Of a stretch of 64,000 bases of DNA, positions 55,282 through 64,000 are shown piece by piece. The stretch covers positions 806,001-870,000 of the forward strand of contig CAWFPH010000002.1 in assembly GCA_963817615.1 (NCBI GenBank). Direction: 5' to 3'. A program made the translations under genes and the position numbers. Below the pieces are notes generated by a model. That model was not told the DNA's origin. It worked only from the letters and a program-made list of their open reading frames with translations, and made no database searches. Numbering within the stretch: the first letter of the stretch is position 1; every line of letters starts with the position of its first letter. The DNA comes from FEN-1219 sp963817615. Lineage in GTDB: Bacteria > Pseudomonadota > Gammaproteobacteria > Steroidobacterales > Rariloculaceae.

Positions 55282-55751
55282 TGAAAGAGACCGTACTCGA
55301 CGTCCTCATGTATTTGTTCGAGACCTTCGTTGACAGTGAAGACGAGCCGGAGCCGAATCGTAACGAGCTGAAAGAAGAGCTCGAGCAAGCCGGGTTCGGG
55401 GACCGAGAGATAGAGCGCGCGCTCGACTGGCTCGACGGGCTCAACGGCACCGAAGTCGCGGCGACGGCTTCCCGCTCGGCGGCATTGCGCGTCTATGACC
55501 GCGTCGAGCAAGAGCGCCTGGATCCGGAGGCGCGCGGCTACCTTCTACGCCTCGAGCAGATCGGCATCCTCAAGCCGCTGCAGCGTGAGCTCGTGATCGA
55601 CCGGCTGCTCGCGCTCGATACCGAGGAAGTCGACGTCGAGCAGACCAAATGGGTCGTGATGATGGTCCTCTTCAGCCAGCCCGGGCAGCAGGACGCCTAT
55701 GCGCAAATGGAGGACTTGGTGTTCGCGGAAGACTCGGCCTGGCTGCACTGA
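55281..55751 (+). CDS. smg: DUF494 protein Smg
   Basis: A 156-residue cytoplasmic protein of the Smg family, typically between dprA and topA. Recognised by MKETVLDVLMYLFETFVD and the acidic LEQIGILKPLQRELVIDRL region and the ending VFAEDSAWLH. Function unknown. It overlaps dprA by one base, so the pair is translationally coupled. Confidence 0.9.
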   Translation: MKETVLDVLMYLFETFVDSEDEPEPNRNELKEELEQAGFGDREIERALDWLDGLNGTEVAATASRSAALRVYDRVEQERLDPEARGYLLRLEQIGILKPLQRELVIDRLLALDTEEVDVEQTKWVVMMVLFSQPGQQDAYAQMEDLVFAEDSAWLH

Positions 55752-55917
55752 AGCCCGTCCGAGCGCGCGGTCCGGCCATCGTCCCGCGGAAATAGATCTT
55801 TATAGCGTCCGGAATTTTCGGCTATCCTGCCGGACCTCGTGAGTACCCCGTTTTACTCGATTAGCTTCCGCAAGCGGCTGCGGGCCTGACCGTCTGCCGA
55901 GCGGAAGCGCACTGCCC

Positions 55918-58374
55918 ATGCCGAAGAACGTCGTCATCGTCGAATCGCCCGCGAAAGCCAAGACGATCGAGAAGTATTTGGGCAGCGACTTCGAGGTGCT
56001 CGCCTCTTACGGTCACGTCCGCGATCTCGTGCCGAAGGAAGGTGCCGTCGATCCCGAGCACGGCTTCGCGATGAAGTATCAGCTGATCGACAAGAACGAG
56101 AAGCACGTCGAGAAGATCGTCAAGGCCGTGAAGAAGGCCACGGCCGTCTACCTCGCGACGGATCCGGATCGCGAGGGCGAAGCGATCTCTTGGCACGTGT
56201 TCGAGGTGCTCAAGAGTCGCGACGTGCTCGACTCGAAGGCCGTCCACCGCGTCGTGTTCCACGAGGTGACGAAGCGCGCGATCCAGGACGCAATCGAGCA
56301 TCCGCGCAAGCTGTCCGAGCAGCTCGTGAACGCTCAGCAGGCCCGCCGTGCGCTCGACTACCTCGTCGGCTTCAATCTGTCGCCGCTGTTGTGGAAGAAG
56401 GTGCGCCGCGGCTTGTCGGCCGGCCGCGTGCAAAGTCCCGCCTTGCGCTTGATCGTCGAACGCGAGGACGAGATCGCCGCGTTCAAAGCGCAGGAATACT
56501 GGACGATCGAGGCGCTCGCGGAGCAGGGCGCGCAGACGTTCCCCGCTCGGCTCGCGTTGTATCGCGGCGCGAAAGTCGAGCAGTTCACGTTCACGGACGA
56601 GCGCGGCGTGCGCGACGCGGAGCAAGCGATTCGCGACGCTGCGCAAGGCGTCCTGACCGTCGTAAAGGTCGACAAGAAGCAACGGCGGCGGAATCCGGCC
56701 GCGCCGTTCACGACCTCCACGCTGCAGCAGGAGGCGTCGCGCAAGCTCGGCTTCAGCGCACAGCGCACCATGACCGTGGCGCAACGGTTATACGAAGGCG
56801 TCGACATCGGTGAAGGCTCGGTCGGCCTGATCACCTACATGCGTACGGACTCGGTCACGCTCGCGGAGGAGGCTCTCGGCGAAATCCGGTCCGTGATCGA
56901 GCAGCGCTACGGCAAGGACAACTTGCCGGACGAGGCCCGCCGCTACACGACGAAGGCGAAAAACGCGCAGGAAGCGCACGAGGCTATCCGGCCGACGTCG
57001 GCCGCGCGTGCGCCCGAGGAGCTGCGCCAATATCTCGATCCGAATCAGCACAAGCTCTACGAGCTGATCTGGAAGCGAACGGTTGCGTCGCAAATGGTGC
57101 CGGCGCTGTACGACACGGTCGCGCTCGACCTCGCGGCCGGCCGCTCGCCCGACAGCGACATCTCGTTTCGCGCGACCGGCTCCGTGCTCGTCCACCCGGG
57201 CTTCATCGCCGTGTACCAGGAGGGCCTCGACGACACCGCCCAGGACGAGCAAGACCGGATCTTGCCGGCGGTCGCCGAGGGCGATCGCCTCGCGCTCAAG
57301 GACCTGCAGAGTGCCCAGCACTTCACGGAGCCCCCGCCGCGATACTCCGAAGCAACGCTCGTCAAGGCGCTCGAGGAGTTCGGCATCGGCCGGCCGTCCA
57401 CGTATGCCTCGATCATCTCGACGCTGCGCAATCGCGAGTACGTCGAGATGGAGAATCGGCGCTTCATACCGACCGACGTCGGCCGCGTCGTGAACCGGTT
57501 TCTGACCGAGTACTTCGCCCAATACGTCGATTACGACTTCACCGCGCGGATGGAAGATTCGCTCGACGCGATCTCCCGCGGCGAGCGCGAATGGGTCCCG
57601 TTGCTCGAGGAGTTCTGGCGGCCGTTCAATGAGCTCGTCGAGCACACCGAGAGCTCGGTCACTCGCGAGCAGGCCTCTCAGGCCAGAGTGCTCGGCACGG
57701 ATCCCGCAAGTGGGCGCCCCGTAAGCGTACGAATGGGCCGCTACGGCGCGTTCGTGCAGATCGGCACGAAGGACGATGTCGAGAAGCCGAAGTTCGCGGG
57801 ACTGCGGCCCGGCCAGAAGATGGACAGCATCACGATCGAAGCCGCGCTCGATCTTTTCAAGCTGCCGCGCGAGCTCGGGACGACGCCCGAGGGCGAGCCC
57901 GTAGCCGCGAACATCGGCCGCTTCGGGCCCTACGTCCGCTACGCCAGCAAATTCGTGTCGATCCGCGGGGACGATCCGTACACGATCACGCTCGAACGGG
58001 CGCTCGAGCTGATCGCCGAGAAGAAGATCGCCGATGCGAACCGGCTGATCCGCGACTTTCCGGAAGCGGGCATCCAAGTGTTGAACGGCCGCTATGGTCC
58101 GTACGTCACGAACAAGACGAAGAACGCGAAGATTCCGAAGGATCGCACGCCGGCCGAGCTCACACTCGATGAGTGCGAAGCCTTGCTCGCGGCTGCGCCG
58201 GAGCGGCGCGCGCGAGCCGGACGCCGCAAGACCGCACCACCGTCCGCAGCGACACCGCCGGCAGCGCCCCGAGCCGCCGCGGCGCAGAAGAAAAAGCGCA
58301 AAAAAGCGTCCAAGACGTCGCGCAAAACCGCGTCGGCCGACCCCGGCGGCAGCGACGGCGACGCAGACGCTTGA
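55918..58374 (+). CDS. topA: DNA topoisomerase I, without zinc fingers
   Basis: Relaxes negative supercoils. Toprim domain starts VIVESPAKAKTIEKYLG with Glu9 and DPDREGEAI (Asp82, Asp84). The active-site tyrosine is Tyr307 in ITYMRTDSV. The C-terminal part has Topo_C repeat-like segments (RMGRYGAFVQIG, NIGRFGPYVRYA, NGRYGPYVTN) instead of the cysteine zinc fingers of E. coli TopA; there is only one cysteine. The end is a lysine/alanine-rich tail. 818 residues. Its stop overlaps the tsaC start (TTGA). Confidence 0.96.
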   Translation: MPKNVVIVESPAKAKTIEKYLGSDFEVLASYGHVRDLVPKEGAVDPEHGFAMKYQLIDKNEKHVEKIVKAVKKATAVYLATDPDREGEAISWHVFEVLKSRDVLDSKAVHRVVFHEVTKRAIQDAIEHPRKLSEQLVNAQQARRALDYLVGFNLSPLLWKKVRRGLSAGRVQSPALRLIVEREDEIAAFKAQEYWTIEALAEQGAQTFPARLALYRGAKVEQFTFTDERGVRDAEQAIRDAAQGVLTVVKVDKKQRRRNPAAPFTTSTLQQEASRKLGFSAQRTMTVAQRLYEGVDIGEGSVGLITYMRTDSVTLAEEALGEIRSVIEQRYGKDNLPDEARRYTTKAKNAQEAHEAIRPTSAARAPEELRQYLDPNQHKLYELIWKRTVASQMVPALYDTVALDLAAGRSPDSDISFRATGSVLVHPGFIAVYQEGLDDTAQDEQDRILPAVAEGDRLALKDLQSAQHFTEPPPRYSEATLVKALEEFGIGRPSTYASIISTLRNREYVEMENRRFIPTDVGRVVNRFLTEYFAQYVDYDFTARMEDSLDAISRGEREWVPLLEEFWRPFNELVEHTESSVTREQASQARVLGTDPASGRPVSVRMGRYGAFVQIGTKDDVEKPKFAGLRPGQKMDSITIEAALDLFKLPRELGTTPEGEPVAANIGRFGPYVRYASKFVSIRGDDPYTITLERALELIAEKKIADANRLIRDFPEAGIQVLNGRYGPYVTNKTKNAKIPKDRTPAELTLDECEALLAAAPERRARAGRRKTAPPSAATPPAAPRAAAAQKKKRKKASKTSRKTASADPGGSDGDADA

Positions 58375-58931
58375 CCGCTCGGCTCGCGATTGCGCGCGCC
58401 GCCCGCATCGTACGGGCCGGCGGATTGATCGCTTATCCGACCGAGGCCGTGTTCGGCTTGGGCTGCCTGCCGCAGGACCGTGCGGCGGTCGAGCGCCTAC
58501 TCGCCGTCAAACGGCGCTCCTGGCGCAAGGGCTTGCTCCTGATCGGCGCCGATCTCGCACAGCTCGAGCGCTACGTCGTGCTGCCGCCCGAGCCGCTGTT
58601 GAGCGAGGTTCTCGCGAGCTGGCCCGGACCCGTCACGTGGGTGCTCGAAGCACGACCGCCGAGACGGCCTTGGCTCACGGGCGGACGCGACAGCGTAGCC
58701 GTCCGGCTCACCGCGCACGCACTCGCGCGCGAGCTCTGCGCGCGCGTCGGTCAGGCGGTCGTATCGACGAGCGCGAACCTGAGCGGCCGACCGCCGTTCA
58801 CACGAGTCCTGCCGCTGCGACGGGCGCTGCATTCTGCCGTCGACGCGGTGGTCGCGGGTGAGCTCGGCGGCCTCGCCAAACCCACGCTCATTCGTGACGG
58901 ACGCACCGGCTGCGTTCTGCGTACCGCCTGA
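58371..58931 (+). CDS. tsaC: Threonylcarbamoyl-AMP synthase
   Basis: First step of the t6A37 tRNA modification. YrdC-fold motifs GGLIAYPTEAVFGLGC, the KRRSWRKGLLLIG loop and STSANLSGRPP are present in 186 residues. The start is TTG 58371 overlapping the topA stop by four bases; the frame is open upstream in topA. The dprA-smg-topA-tsaC order is standard. Confidence 0.93.
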   Translation: MTARLAIARAARIVRAGGLIAYPTEAVFGLGCLPQDRAAVERLLAVKRRSWRKGLLLIGADLAQLERYVVLPPEPLLSEVLASWPGPVTWVLEARPPRRPWLTGGRDSVAVRLTAHALARELCARVGQAVVSTSANLSGRPPFTRVLPLRRALHSAVDAVVAGELGGLAKPTLIRDGRTGCVLRTA

Positions 58932-59011
58932 CCCCCCGCGGTGGGTAGTCGCCACCGGCTTGTGCTAACGTTCGAGAAAAGGCTGCCAAGCGCACGGCCA
59001 ACAAGGAAATA

Positions 59012-62000
59012 ATGAAGCCCTTCGTCCGTGGCGTCGCCGCGCTGCTCGCGACACTGGCCATGAGCGTCTGCACGGCGCAGCATGCGGCGGCGCAAGTACA
59101 AGTGGCACCGCTCACGCAGCGGCCGCACCTCGCGGCGCCGGTGCGACCCGTCAAAGGCGGGCCCGGTGTCTATATCGTGAAGCTCAAGGACCCGGGCGCC
59201 GCGACTTATCACGGCGAGCGCGCCGGCTATGCCGCAACGCAGCCGGGTCCCGGACAGCGCATGCACGCGCAATCGGCCACCGTTGAAAGCTACGTGCAAC
59301 ATCTCGAGCAGACGCACGACGCTTTGCTCGGCTCGGTCGGCGCGGCCGGCGACAAACTTTACGACTACCGCTACGTGCTGAACGGCTTTGCCGCCAAGCT
59401 CACGCCGGCGCAGGCTTCGAAGCTCGCCCAGCGGGGCGAGGTGGAGCGCATATGGCCCGACACCGATCAGCATATCCAAACCAACAACAGCGCGATCTTC
59501 TTGGGCCTCGAGGATCAGCAGGGCGGCCTGCGAGCCGATCTCAAGCTGCGCGGCGAGAACGTGGTGGTCGGCATCATCGACAGCGGCGTCGCGCCTCATC
59601 ATCCGTCGCTGCTCGACACCGAGGAGCGGATTCCGCGGACCTGCCGCTCGCAATGGGCGACAGCGTCGTGGCTCGGGCTGATTCTTTGCGGCGGCTACCG
59701 GCGCCATCCGCCGCTCGAGATCGTCTACGACGCCCCGGTCGGCTTCTCGGGCGCTTGCGAGACCGGGGAGGGCTTCCAGCAGAGCGACTGCAACAACAAG
59801 GTCGTCGGCGCGCGGTACTACCTCGACGGGTTCCTGTTCCGGCATGAGCTCGATGCTCACGAATTCCGCTCGCCGCATGATGCGGATGGTCACGGCACGC
59901 ACGTCGCGACGATCGTCGCCGGAAACGCGGTCGATGCCACGCTGCTCGGCACGCGCGTTGCGCACGTGAGCGGCATCGCGCCGCGTGCCCGGGTCGCCAT
60001 CTACAAGGCCTGCTGGGTCATCGCCGGCGACGTCCACTCGACCTGCGCCACGTCGGATCTCGCGCGCGCCATCGACGACGCCGTTGCCGACGGCGTCGAC
60101 ATCATCAACTACTCGGTCGGCAGTCTCGAGACCGATCTCACGGCCCCGGACGATATCGCGCTGCTGAATGCGTTCGACGCGGGCGTGCTGACGGTCGTCG
60201 CGGCCGGCAACGACGGCCCGAATCTCGGCACGATCGGCTCGCCAAGCAGCGACCCGTGGGTCCTGACCGTGGCGGCCTCGAGCCAGACGGGCAACTTCTT
60301 CGACGACGGCATCGAGATCACGGCGCCAGCTGACTTGGCCGGCACGATCTCGATGCGCGAGGCGAGCTTCACGCCCGCGCTGCCGCATGCGAACAAGAAT
60401 GCGATCGAGGAGACGCTGATCGCGGCGGACGACGGGCAAGCACAGCTCGACGACGGCAGCTCGGGCACCGCGCGCGACGCGTGTCAGCCGCTGGTGAATG
60501 GAACGACGCTCGAAGGCCATATCGCGCTGATCGAGCGCGGCGGCTGCGAGTTCCAAGTCAAGATCGCGAATGCGGAGCGCGCGGGTGCGGTGGCGGTCGT
60601 CGTCTACAACAACTCGGGCGCGCCGACCGTCATGAACGGCGACGCGGGCAGCGTCGGCATTCCCGCCGTGATGATCGATACCGCCGATGGCCAGCGGCTG
60701 CTCGACCGGCTTGCCGCGGGCGACGCAGTGAAGCTCAAGCTCGCCGAAGGTATCTTTGTGACGGTCGGCGAGGACGGCAACGTGATGGCGGACTTTTCGT
60801 CGCGCGGACCGAACCTGAGCGACGCGAATTTGCTCAAACCCGATGTCACCGCCCCGGGCGTCGATATCCTGGCCGGCGACACGCCCGACGTCGCGAACGG
60901 CTTGCGCGGCGAAACATACCAATATCTCTCCGGCACGTCACAAGCAGCGCCGGAGGTCGCGGGGGTCGCGGCGCTGCTCAAGGAGGCGCACCCGGATTGG
61001 TCGCCGGCCGCGCTGAAATCCGCGTTGATGACCACCGCGTACCAGAGCGTCACGCGCAGCGACGGCGCCGCGGCCGACCCGCTCGACATGGGCGCCGGGC
61101 ACATCGACGCAAACCACGCGATCGACCCGGGTCTCGTCTACGAGACGACCTTCCGCGATCATGCGGCCTACCTCTGCGGTCTCAGGCAACCCCCGTTTCC
61201 CGCCGACCAATGCGCCGGGTACGCTGCGGCCGGACTGCCGAGCGATCCGACGAACCTGAACCTGCCGTCCGTCTCGCTCGTCGAGCTGATCACCGGCGAC
61301 ACCGTGACGCGCCGCGTGACGAACTACGGCCCACCGTCGAGCTTCCACGCCGAAGTGCAGCCGCCTCCGGACGTCGACGTGTTCATCGATCCACCCACGC
61401 TCGCGCTCGACACGGGTCAAGCCGGCACCTTCTCGCTGCGCTTCGTCGACCGCGGCGCCGCGATCGACCAGTGGCAGTTCGGTCAGCTTCGCTGGTTGGA
61501 CGCGACCGGCACGCGGACGGCGGTGAGCCCCATCGCGCTACAGCCCGTCGCGCTGCGCGTGGCGCCGGAGATCTTCCTGAGCGGCGGTAGCGGTCAAACG
61601 TCGTTGCCCGTAGCATTCGGCTATACGGGCGCCTACGGTGCCGCCGTTCATGGGCTACATGCCCCGTTTCGCGATGCGAACGGCGAGCTGCCGCGCGGCT
61701 TCGTCGACGACGATGCGACACGCACGTTCTCGTTTCGATTCGATCGTGGCGTTACCGCGCACACGATCAACGTGCCCGCGAATCAGCTGTACCTGCGCGT
61801 CGCGCTGTTCGACGAGTTCACGGACGGCGCGGACGACCTCGATCTCTATCTTTACTATTGCCCGAACAACCAATGCACGCAGGTCGGTCAAAGCGGCAGC
61901 CTCACGTCGAACGAGCAGATCGATCTCGCGTTCCCCGAGCCCGGCAATTACCTGGCGCTCGTGCACGGTTTCCAGACCGACCAGGCGGCCGGCGGGCCGG

Positions 62001-62218
62001 GCGCGAACTATACCTTGTTCACCTGGTCGTTCGGCAGCGACGACGACGCCGGGAACCTCACGGTCACCGCGCCGCAGTCGGTCGCCGCGGGCGATCATCT
62101 CGATTTGCCCGTGAGCTGGTCGCAGCTCGCAGCGGGCGAGCGCTACATCGGCGGGATTTCACACACAACGCCCGACGGGTTGTACTCGCTCACCATCGTG
62201 AACGTGCAGTCGCCCTGA
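59012..62218 (+). CDS. Large secreted S8 subtilisin-like protease
   Basis: A 1068-residue extracellular serine protease. Signal peptide (1-28), an I9 propeptide (about 50-158), then the catalytic domain with Asp190 (GIIDSGVAPHHPS), His294 (DGHGTHVAT), oxyanion Asn400 (VAAGNDGPN) and Ser643 (LSGTSQAAPEVAG). A PA domain of about 150 residues is inserted before the serine. A fibronectin-like region and a C-terminal beta domain follow. Around the serine, GTSQAAPE replaces the usual GTSMAAPH. AAGGA precedes the ATG. Probably degrades external protein for nutrition. Confidence 0.94.
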   Translation: MKPFVRGVAALLATLAMSVCTAQHAAAQVQVAPLTQRPHLAAPVRPVKGGPGVYIVKLKDPGAATYHGERAGYAATQPGPGQRMHAQSATVESYVQHLEQTHDALLGSVGAAGDKLYDYRYVLNGFAAKLTPAQASKLAQRGEVERIWPDTDQHIQTNNSAIFLGLEDQQGGLRADLKLRGENVVVGIIDSGVAPHHPSLLDTEERIPRTCRSQWATASWLGLILCGGYRRHPPLEIVYDAPVGFSGACETGEGFQQSDCNNKVVGARYYLDGFLFRHELDAHEFRSPHDADGHGTHVATIVAGNAVDATLLGTRVAHVSGIAPRARVAIYKACWVIAGDVHSTCATSDLARAIDDAVADGVDIINYSVGSLETDLTAPDDIALLNAFDAGVLTVVAAGNDGPNLGTIGSPSSDPWVLTVAASSQTGNFFDDGIEITAPADLAGTISMREASFTPALPHANKNAIEETLIAADDGQAQLDDGSSGTARDACQPLVNGTTLEGHIALIERGGCEFQVKIANAERAGAVAVVVYNNSGAPTVMNGDAGSVGIPAVMIDTADGQRLLDRLAAGDAVKLKLAEGIFVTVGEDGNVMADFSSRGPNLSDANLLKPDVTAPGVDILAGDTPDVANGLRGETYQYLSGTSQAAPEVAGVAALLKEAHPDWSPAALKSALMTTAYQSVTRSDGAAADPLDMGAGHIDANHAIDPGLVYETTFRDHAAYLCGLRQPPFPADQCAGYAAAGLPSDPTNLNLPSVSLVELITGDTVTRRVTNYGPPSSFHAEVQPPPDVDVFIDPPTLALDTGQAGTFSLRFVDRGAAIDQWQFGQLRWLDATGTRTAVSPIALQPVALRVAPEIFLSGGSGQTSLPVAFGYTGAYGAAVHGLHAPFRDANGELPRGFVDDDATRTFSFRFDRGVTAHTINVPANQLYLRVALFDEFTDGADDLDLYLYYCPNNQCTQVGQSGSLTSNEQIDLAFPEPGNYLALVHGFQTDQAAGGPGANYTLFTWSFGSDDDAGNLTVTAPQSVAAGDHLDLPVSWSQLAAGERYIGGISHTTPDGLYSLTIVNVQSP

Positions 62219-62238
62219 GCCCGCTCGGCGGCGGGCTC
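62217..62238 (+). repeat. Stem-loop at the protease stop codon
   Basis: GAGCCCGC (62217-62224) pairs with GCGGGCTC (62231-62238) over a six-base loop; it covers the last two bases of the TGA stop. A weak T run follows some distance on, so it may terminate or protect the protease mRNA but is not a standard terminator. Confidence 0.5.
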
Positions 62239-62321
62239 GCACGCGCAACTTTGCTCCACGCCGCGGGCCGGCATGGGCCCCGCCGGCGGTGCTCGGCGCT
62301 GCGCTCGGGCCGCCCGATCGA

Positions 62322-62906
62322 CTACCGGCCGGCGAGCACGCGATAGCGAAAGCACGTCACGAGATGGTCGTTCACGAGACCCGTGGCCTGCATGTGCGCA
62401 TAAATCGTGGTCGAGCCGACGAACTTGAAGCCGCGCTGCTTCAGATCCTTGGAGAGCGCGTCCGATTCCTTGGTCGTCGCCGGCACCTGCGCGTGTTGCC
62501 GCCATCGATTCACGATCGGCTTGCCGCCCACGAACCGCCAAACGTAGTCGTCGAACCGGCCGAACTCGTGCTGGATTGCGAGAAAGGCGCGCGCATTCGC
62601 GACGGCCGCCTCGATCTTCTGCCGGTTGCGCACGATGCCCGGATTCGCGAGCAACCGCCCGACGGTCCGTGGCGTGAAGCGTGCAATTTTCACGACATCG
62701 AAATCCGCGAATGCACGTCGGTAGCCGTCGCGCTTGCGCAAAATCGTCCACCAGCTCAACCCGGCCTGGGCGCTCTCGAGTAGCAGGAACTCGAAGTGCG
62801 TGCGATCGTCGTGAACGGGCACGCCCCATTCGACGTCGTGATACCGCTCGTACGCAGGGTCCACCCCCTCGCTCCAAACACAGCGTCGAATCGCTTTGGT
62901 CGCCAT
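62322..62906 (-). CDS. tag: DNA-3-methyladenine glycosylase I
   Basis: Excises 3-methyladenine from DNA. Family features are CVWSEGVDPAYERYHDVEWG, the FEFLLLESAQAGLSWWTILR region and a C-terminal TTIYAHMQATGLVNDHLVTC. 194 residues from ATG 62906; the frame is open further upstream but not conserved. Divergent from aroE and convergent with the protease. Confidence 0.95.
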   Translation of the reverse strand: MATKAIRRCVWSEGVDPAYERYHDVEWGVPVHDDRTHFEFLLLESAQAGLSWWTILRKRDGYRRAFADFDVVKIARFTPRTVGRLLANPGIVRNRQKIEAAVANARAFLAIQHEFGRFDDYVWRFVGGKPIVNRWRQHAQVPATTKESDALSKDLKQRGFKFVGSTTIYAHMQATGLVNDHLVTCFRYRVLAGR

Positions 62907-62995
62907 TGCTCGCACTCGTTCCTTCGCGGAATCGTAACCGGATTGGCAAACGTACTGAGAATTGAGCAAAATCGTTAGCCGCAAATGAGGGCGAG

Positions 62996-63835
62996 ATGAC
63001 CCATAATGGTCCTGCTTTCGACCGCTACGGTCTCGTCGGCCATCCGGTCGAGCATAGTCGCTCTCCGCTGATCCATCAGTTATTCGCGCGGCAGACCGGC
63101 CAACATCTCACCTACGAACTGATCGATGCGGAGCCACCGGCCTTCGAGACAGCGGTGCGCGGTTTCGGGGCGGCCGGTGGCAAGGGCTTGAACGTGACCG
63201 TTCCCCATAAGGAAGCCGCGTATCGCCTTGCCGACGAGCTGGGCGAGGCGGCCGCGGTCGCGGGCGCGGTCAACACCATCAGCATCCTCGATGGCAGGTT
63301 GCGGGGCGACAACACGGACGGCATCGGGTTGCTGCGCGATCTCACGCTGAATTTGCGCCAAACGATCGCGGGCGTCCGCGTGCTCATGCTCGGCGCGGGC
63401 GGCGCTGCGCGGGGCATCGTCGGACCGCTGCTCGCGGCGAACCCAAGCGAGCTCGTGATCGCAAACCGCACGCGCGACCGAGCGACCGCGCTGGCCGCGC
63501 AGTTTCGGGGGGGCGGCACGCTGCGAGCCGCCACTTTCGCGGAGGTCGCCGACCTGCCGCCGTTCGATTTGCTCATCAATGCGACGTCGGCGGGACTCAA
63601 AGGCGAGGAGCCGCCGTTTGCGCCGTCGCTGGTGAGTCCACGGACCTTTTGCTACGACCTCGTCTATAGCGTAAACGACACGCCGTTCGTCGTATGGTCG
63701 CGAGCGCACGGGGCCGCGCGCGCGGTACAGGGCTGGGGCATGCTCGTCGAGCAGGCGGCTGAATCGTTTCGGATCTGGCGTGGCATCCGCCCCGACACGG
63801 CGCCGATCCTGAAGCAGCTCGGCACCCGCGGCTGA
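62996..63835 (+). CDS. aroE: Shikimate dehydrogenase (NADP)
   Basis: Reduces 3-dehydroshikimate in aromatic amino acid synthesis. Substrate-binding SRSPLIHQLFA and NVTVPHKEAAY with the catalytic lysine, the aspartate in GDNTDGIGLLRDL and the NADP Rossmann loop LMLGAGGAARGIV are present. NADP preference is suggested by the basic NRTRDRA after strand two. 279 residues. Confidence 0.97.
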   Translation: MTHNGPAFDRYGLVGHPVEHSRSPLIHQLFARQTGQHLTYELIDAEPPAFETAVRGFGAAGGKGLNVTVPHKEAAYRLADELGEAAAVAGAVNTISILDGRLRGDNTDGIGLLRDLTLNLRQTIAGVRVLMLGAGGAARGIVGPLLAANPSELVIANRTRDRATALAAQFRGGGTLRAATFAEVADLPPFDLLINATSAGLKGEEPPFAPSLVSPRTFCYDLVYSVNDTPFVVWSRAHGAARAVQGWGMLVEQAAESFRIWRGIRPDTAPILKQLGTRG

Positions 63836-63866
63836 GAAGGCTCGGGCGCCCCCGGCGACCGGGCCG

Positions 63867-64000
63867 CTAACGCATCGTCACGAGCTCCTCGGCGCTCGTC
63901 GGATGGATCGCGATCGTATCGTCGAGATCGCGCTTGCGCGCGCCCATCGAAAGCGCGACCGCAAACCCCTGCGTCATCTCGTCCGCCCCGAGCCCGATCA
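63867..64000 (-). CDS. gor: Glutathione reductase, 3' end only
   Basis: The minus strand encodes a C-terminus of about 44 residues ending ELVTMR and stop TAG. It contains GLGADEMTQGFAVALSMGA and DDTIAIHPTSAEE, matching the dimer-interface end of glutathione reductase, whose His-Pro in HPTSAEE is catalytic. The rest lies beyond position 64000. Convergent with aroE. Confidence 0.9.
   Translation of the reverse strand, partial: IGLGADEMTQGFAVALSMGARKRDLDDTIAIHPTSAEELVTMR

Noticed and set aside
58939..58957. Hairpin CGGTGG/CCACCG after tsaC as a terminator
   Set aside because: The stem is only six pairs and no T-tract follows.

Overview
The window is one continuous piece of a GC-rich bacterial chromosome, densely packed with housekeeping genes. 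Gene order points to a gammaproteobacterium: xthA/pyrE, coaBC-dut, radC-rpmB-rpmG, rsmD/ftsY-ftsE-ftsX-rpoH, def/fmt-rsmB-DUF4390-ntrY-ntrX, and dprA-smg-topA-tsaC. The rsmB-DUF4390-ntrY-ntrX run and the DUF4124 protein suggest the Steroidobacterales/Nevskiales/Xanthomonadales side of the class; this is inference from synteny. No insertion sequence, prophage, CRISPR array, rRNA or tRNA gene was seen.

Layout. 1-11.7 kb: a cut ampG-like permease, xthA, pyrE, a DUF4124 protein, coaBC-dut, radC, rpmB-rpmG with a bidirectional terminator, a fatty-acid desaturase, mutM, and rsmD-coaD-ggt. 11.7-15.3 kb: ftsY-ftsE-ftsX, then rpoH behind a perfect CIRCE operator, closed by a terminator. 15.3-29.7 kb: a YiaD-like OmpA lipoprotein, a PdsR-like response regulator, gltB-gltD, msrA, a tetR unit with YciI and SRPBCC proteins, a PdsS-like histidine kinase with a LEA14-like partner, and a FadI-like thiolase. 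29.7-41 kb: an AEC transporter, a glyoxalase-fold protein, an HNH endonuclease, pntAA-pntAB-pntB, a split NosR-like pair (FMN-binding protein plus membrane ferredoxin), an unknown secreted protein, NAD-malic enzyme, and an ECF-type sigma operon. 41-52.8 kb: priA, argS, an FtsN-like SPOR protein, then the leftward def, fmt, rsmB, DUF4390, ntrY, ntrX block. 52.8-64 kb: a LysM protein, dprA-smg-topA-tsaC, a large secreted S8 protease, tag, aroE, and the 3' end of gor.

Functional themes. Nitrogen and redox metabolism are represented by gltBD, NtrYX, the three-subunit transhydrogenase, malic enzyme and glutathione reductase. Division and export are represented by ftsYEX and the SPOR protein. DNA upkeep includes xthA, mutM, tag, radC, dprA, priA and topA. 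Stress control includes rpoH, apparently under HrcA, and the ECF-type sigma operon. Many genes overlap by 1 or 4 bases (ATGA, TTGA or TGATG), so translational coupling is common, and GTG and TTG starts are frequent.

Points that stand out: a CIRCE operator on rpoH; an NtrX whose AAA+ domain has lost the Walker A lysine, the Walker B aspartate and the GAFTGA loop; PdsR- and PdsS-like sortase-system regulators about 9 kb apart with no sortase in the window; a tetR gene predicted to be leaderless with its operator inside its own promoter; and an NosR-like redox module split over two genes with no nos genes nearby.
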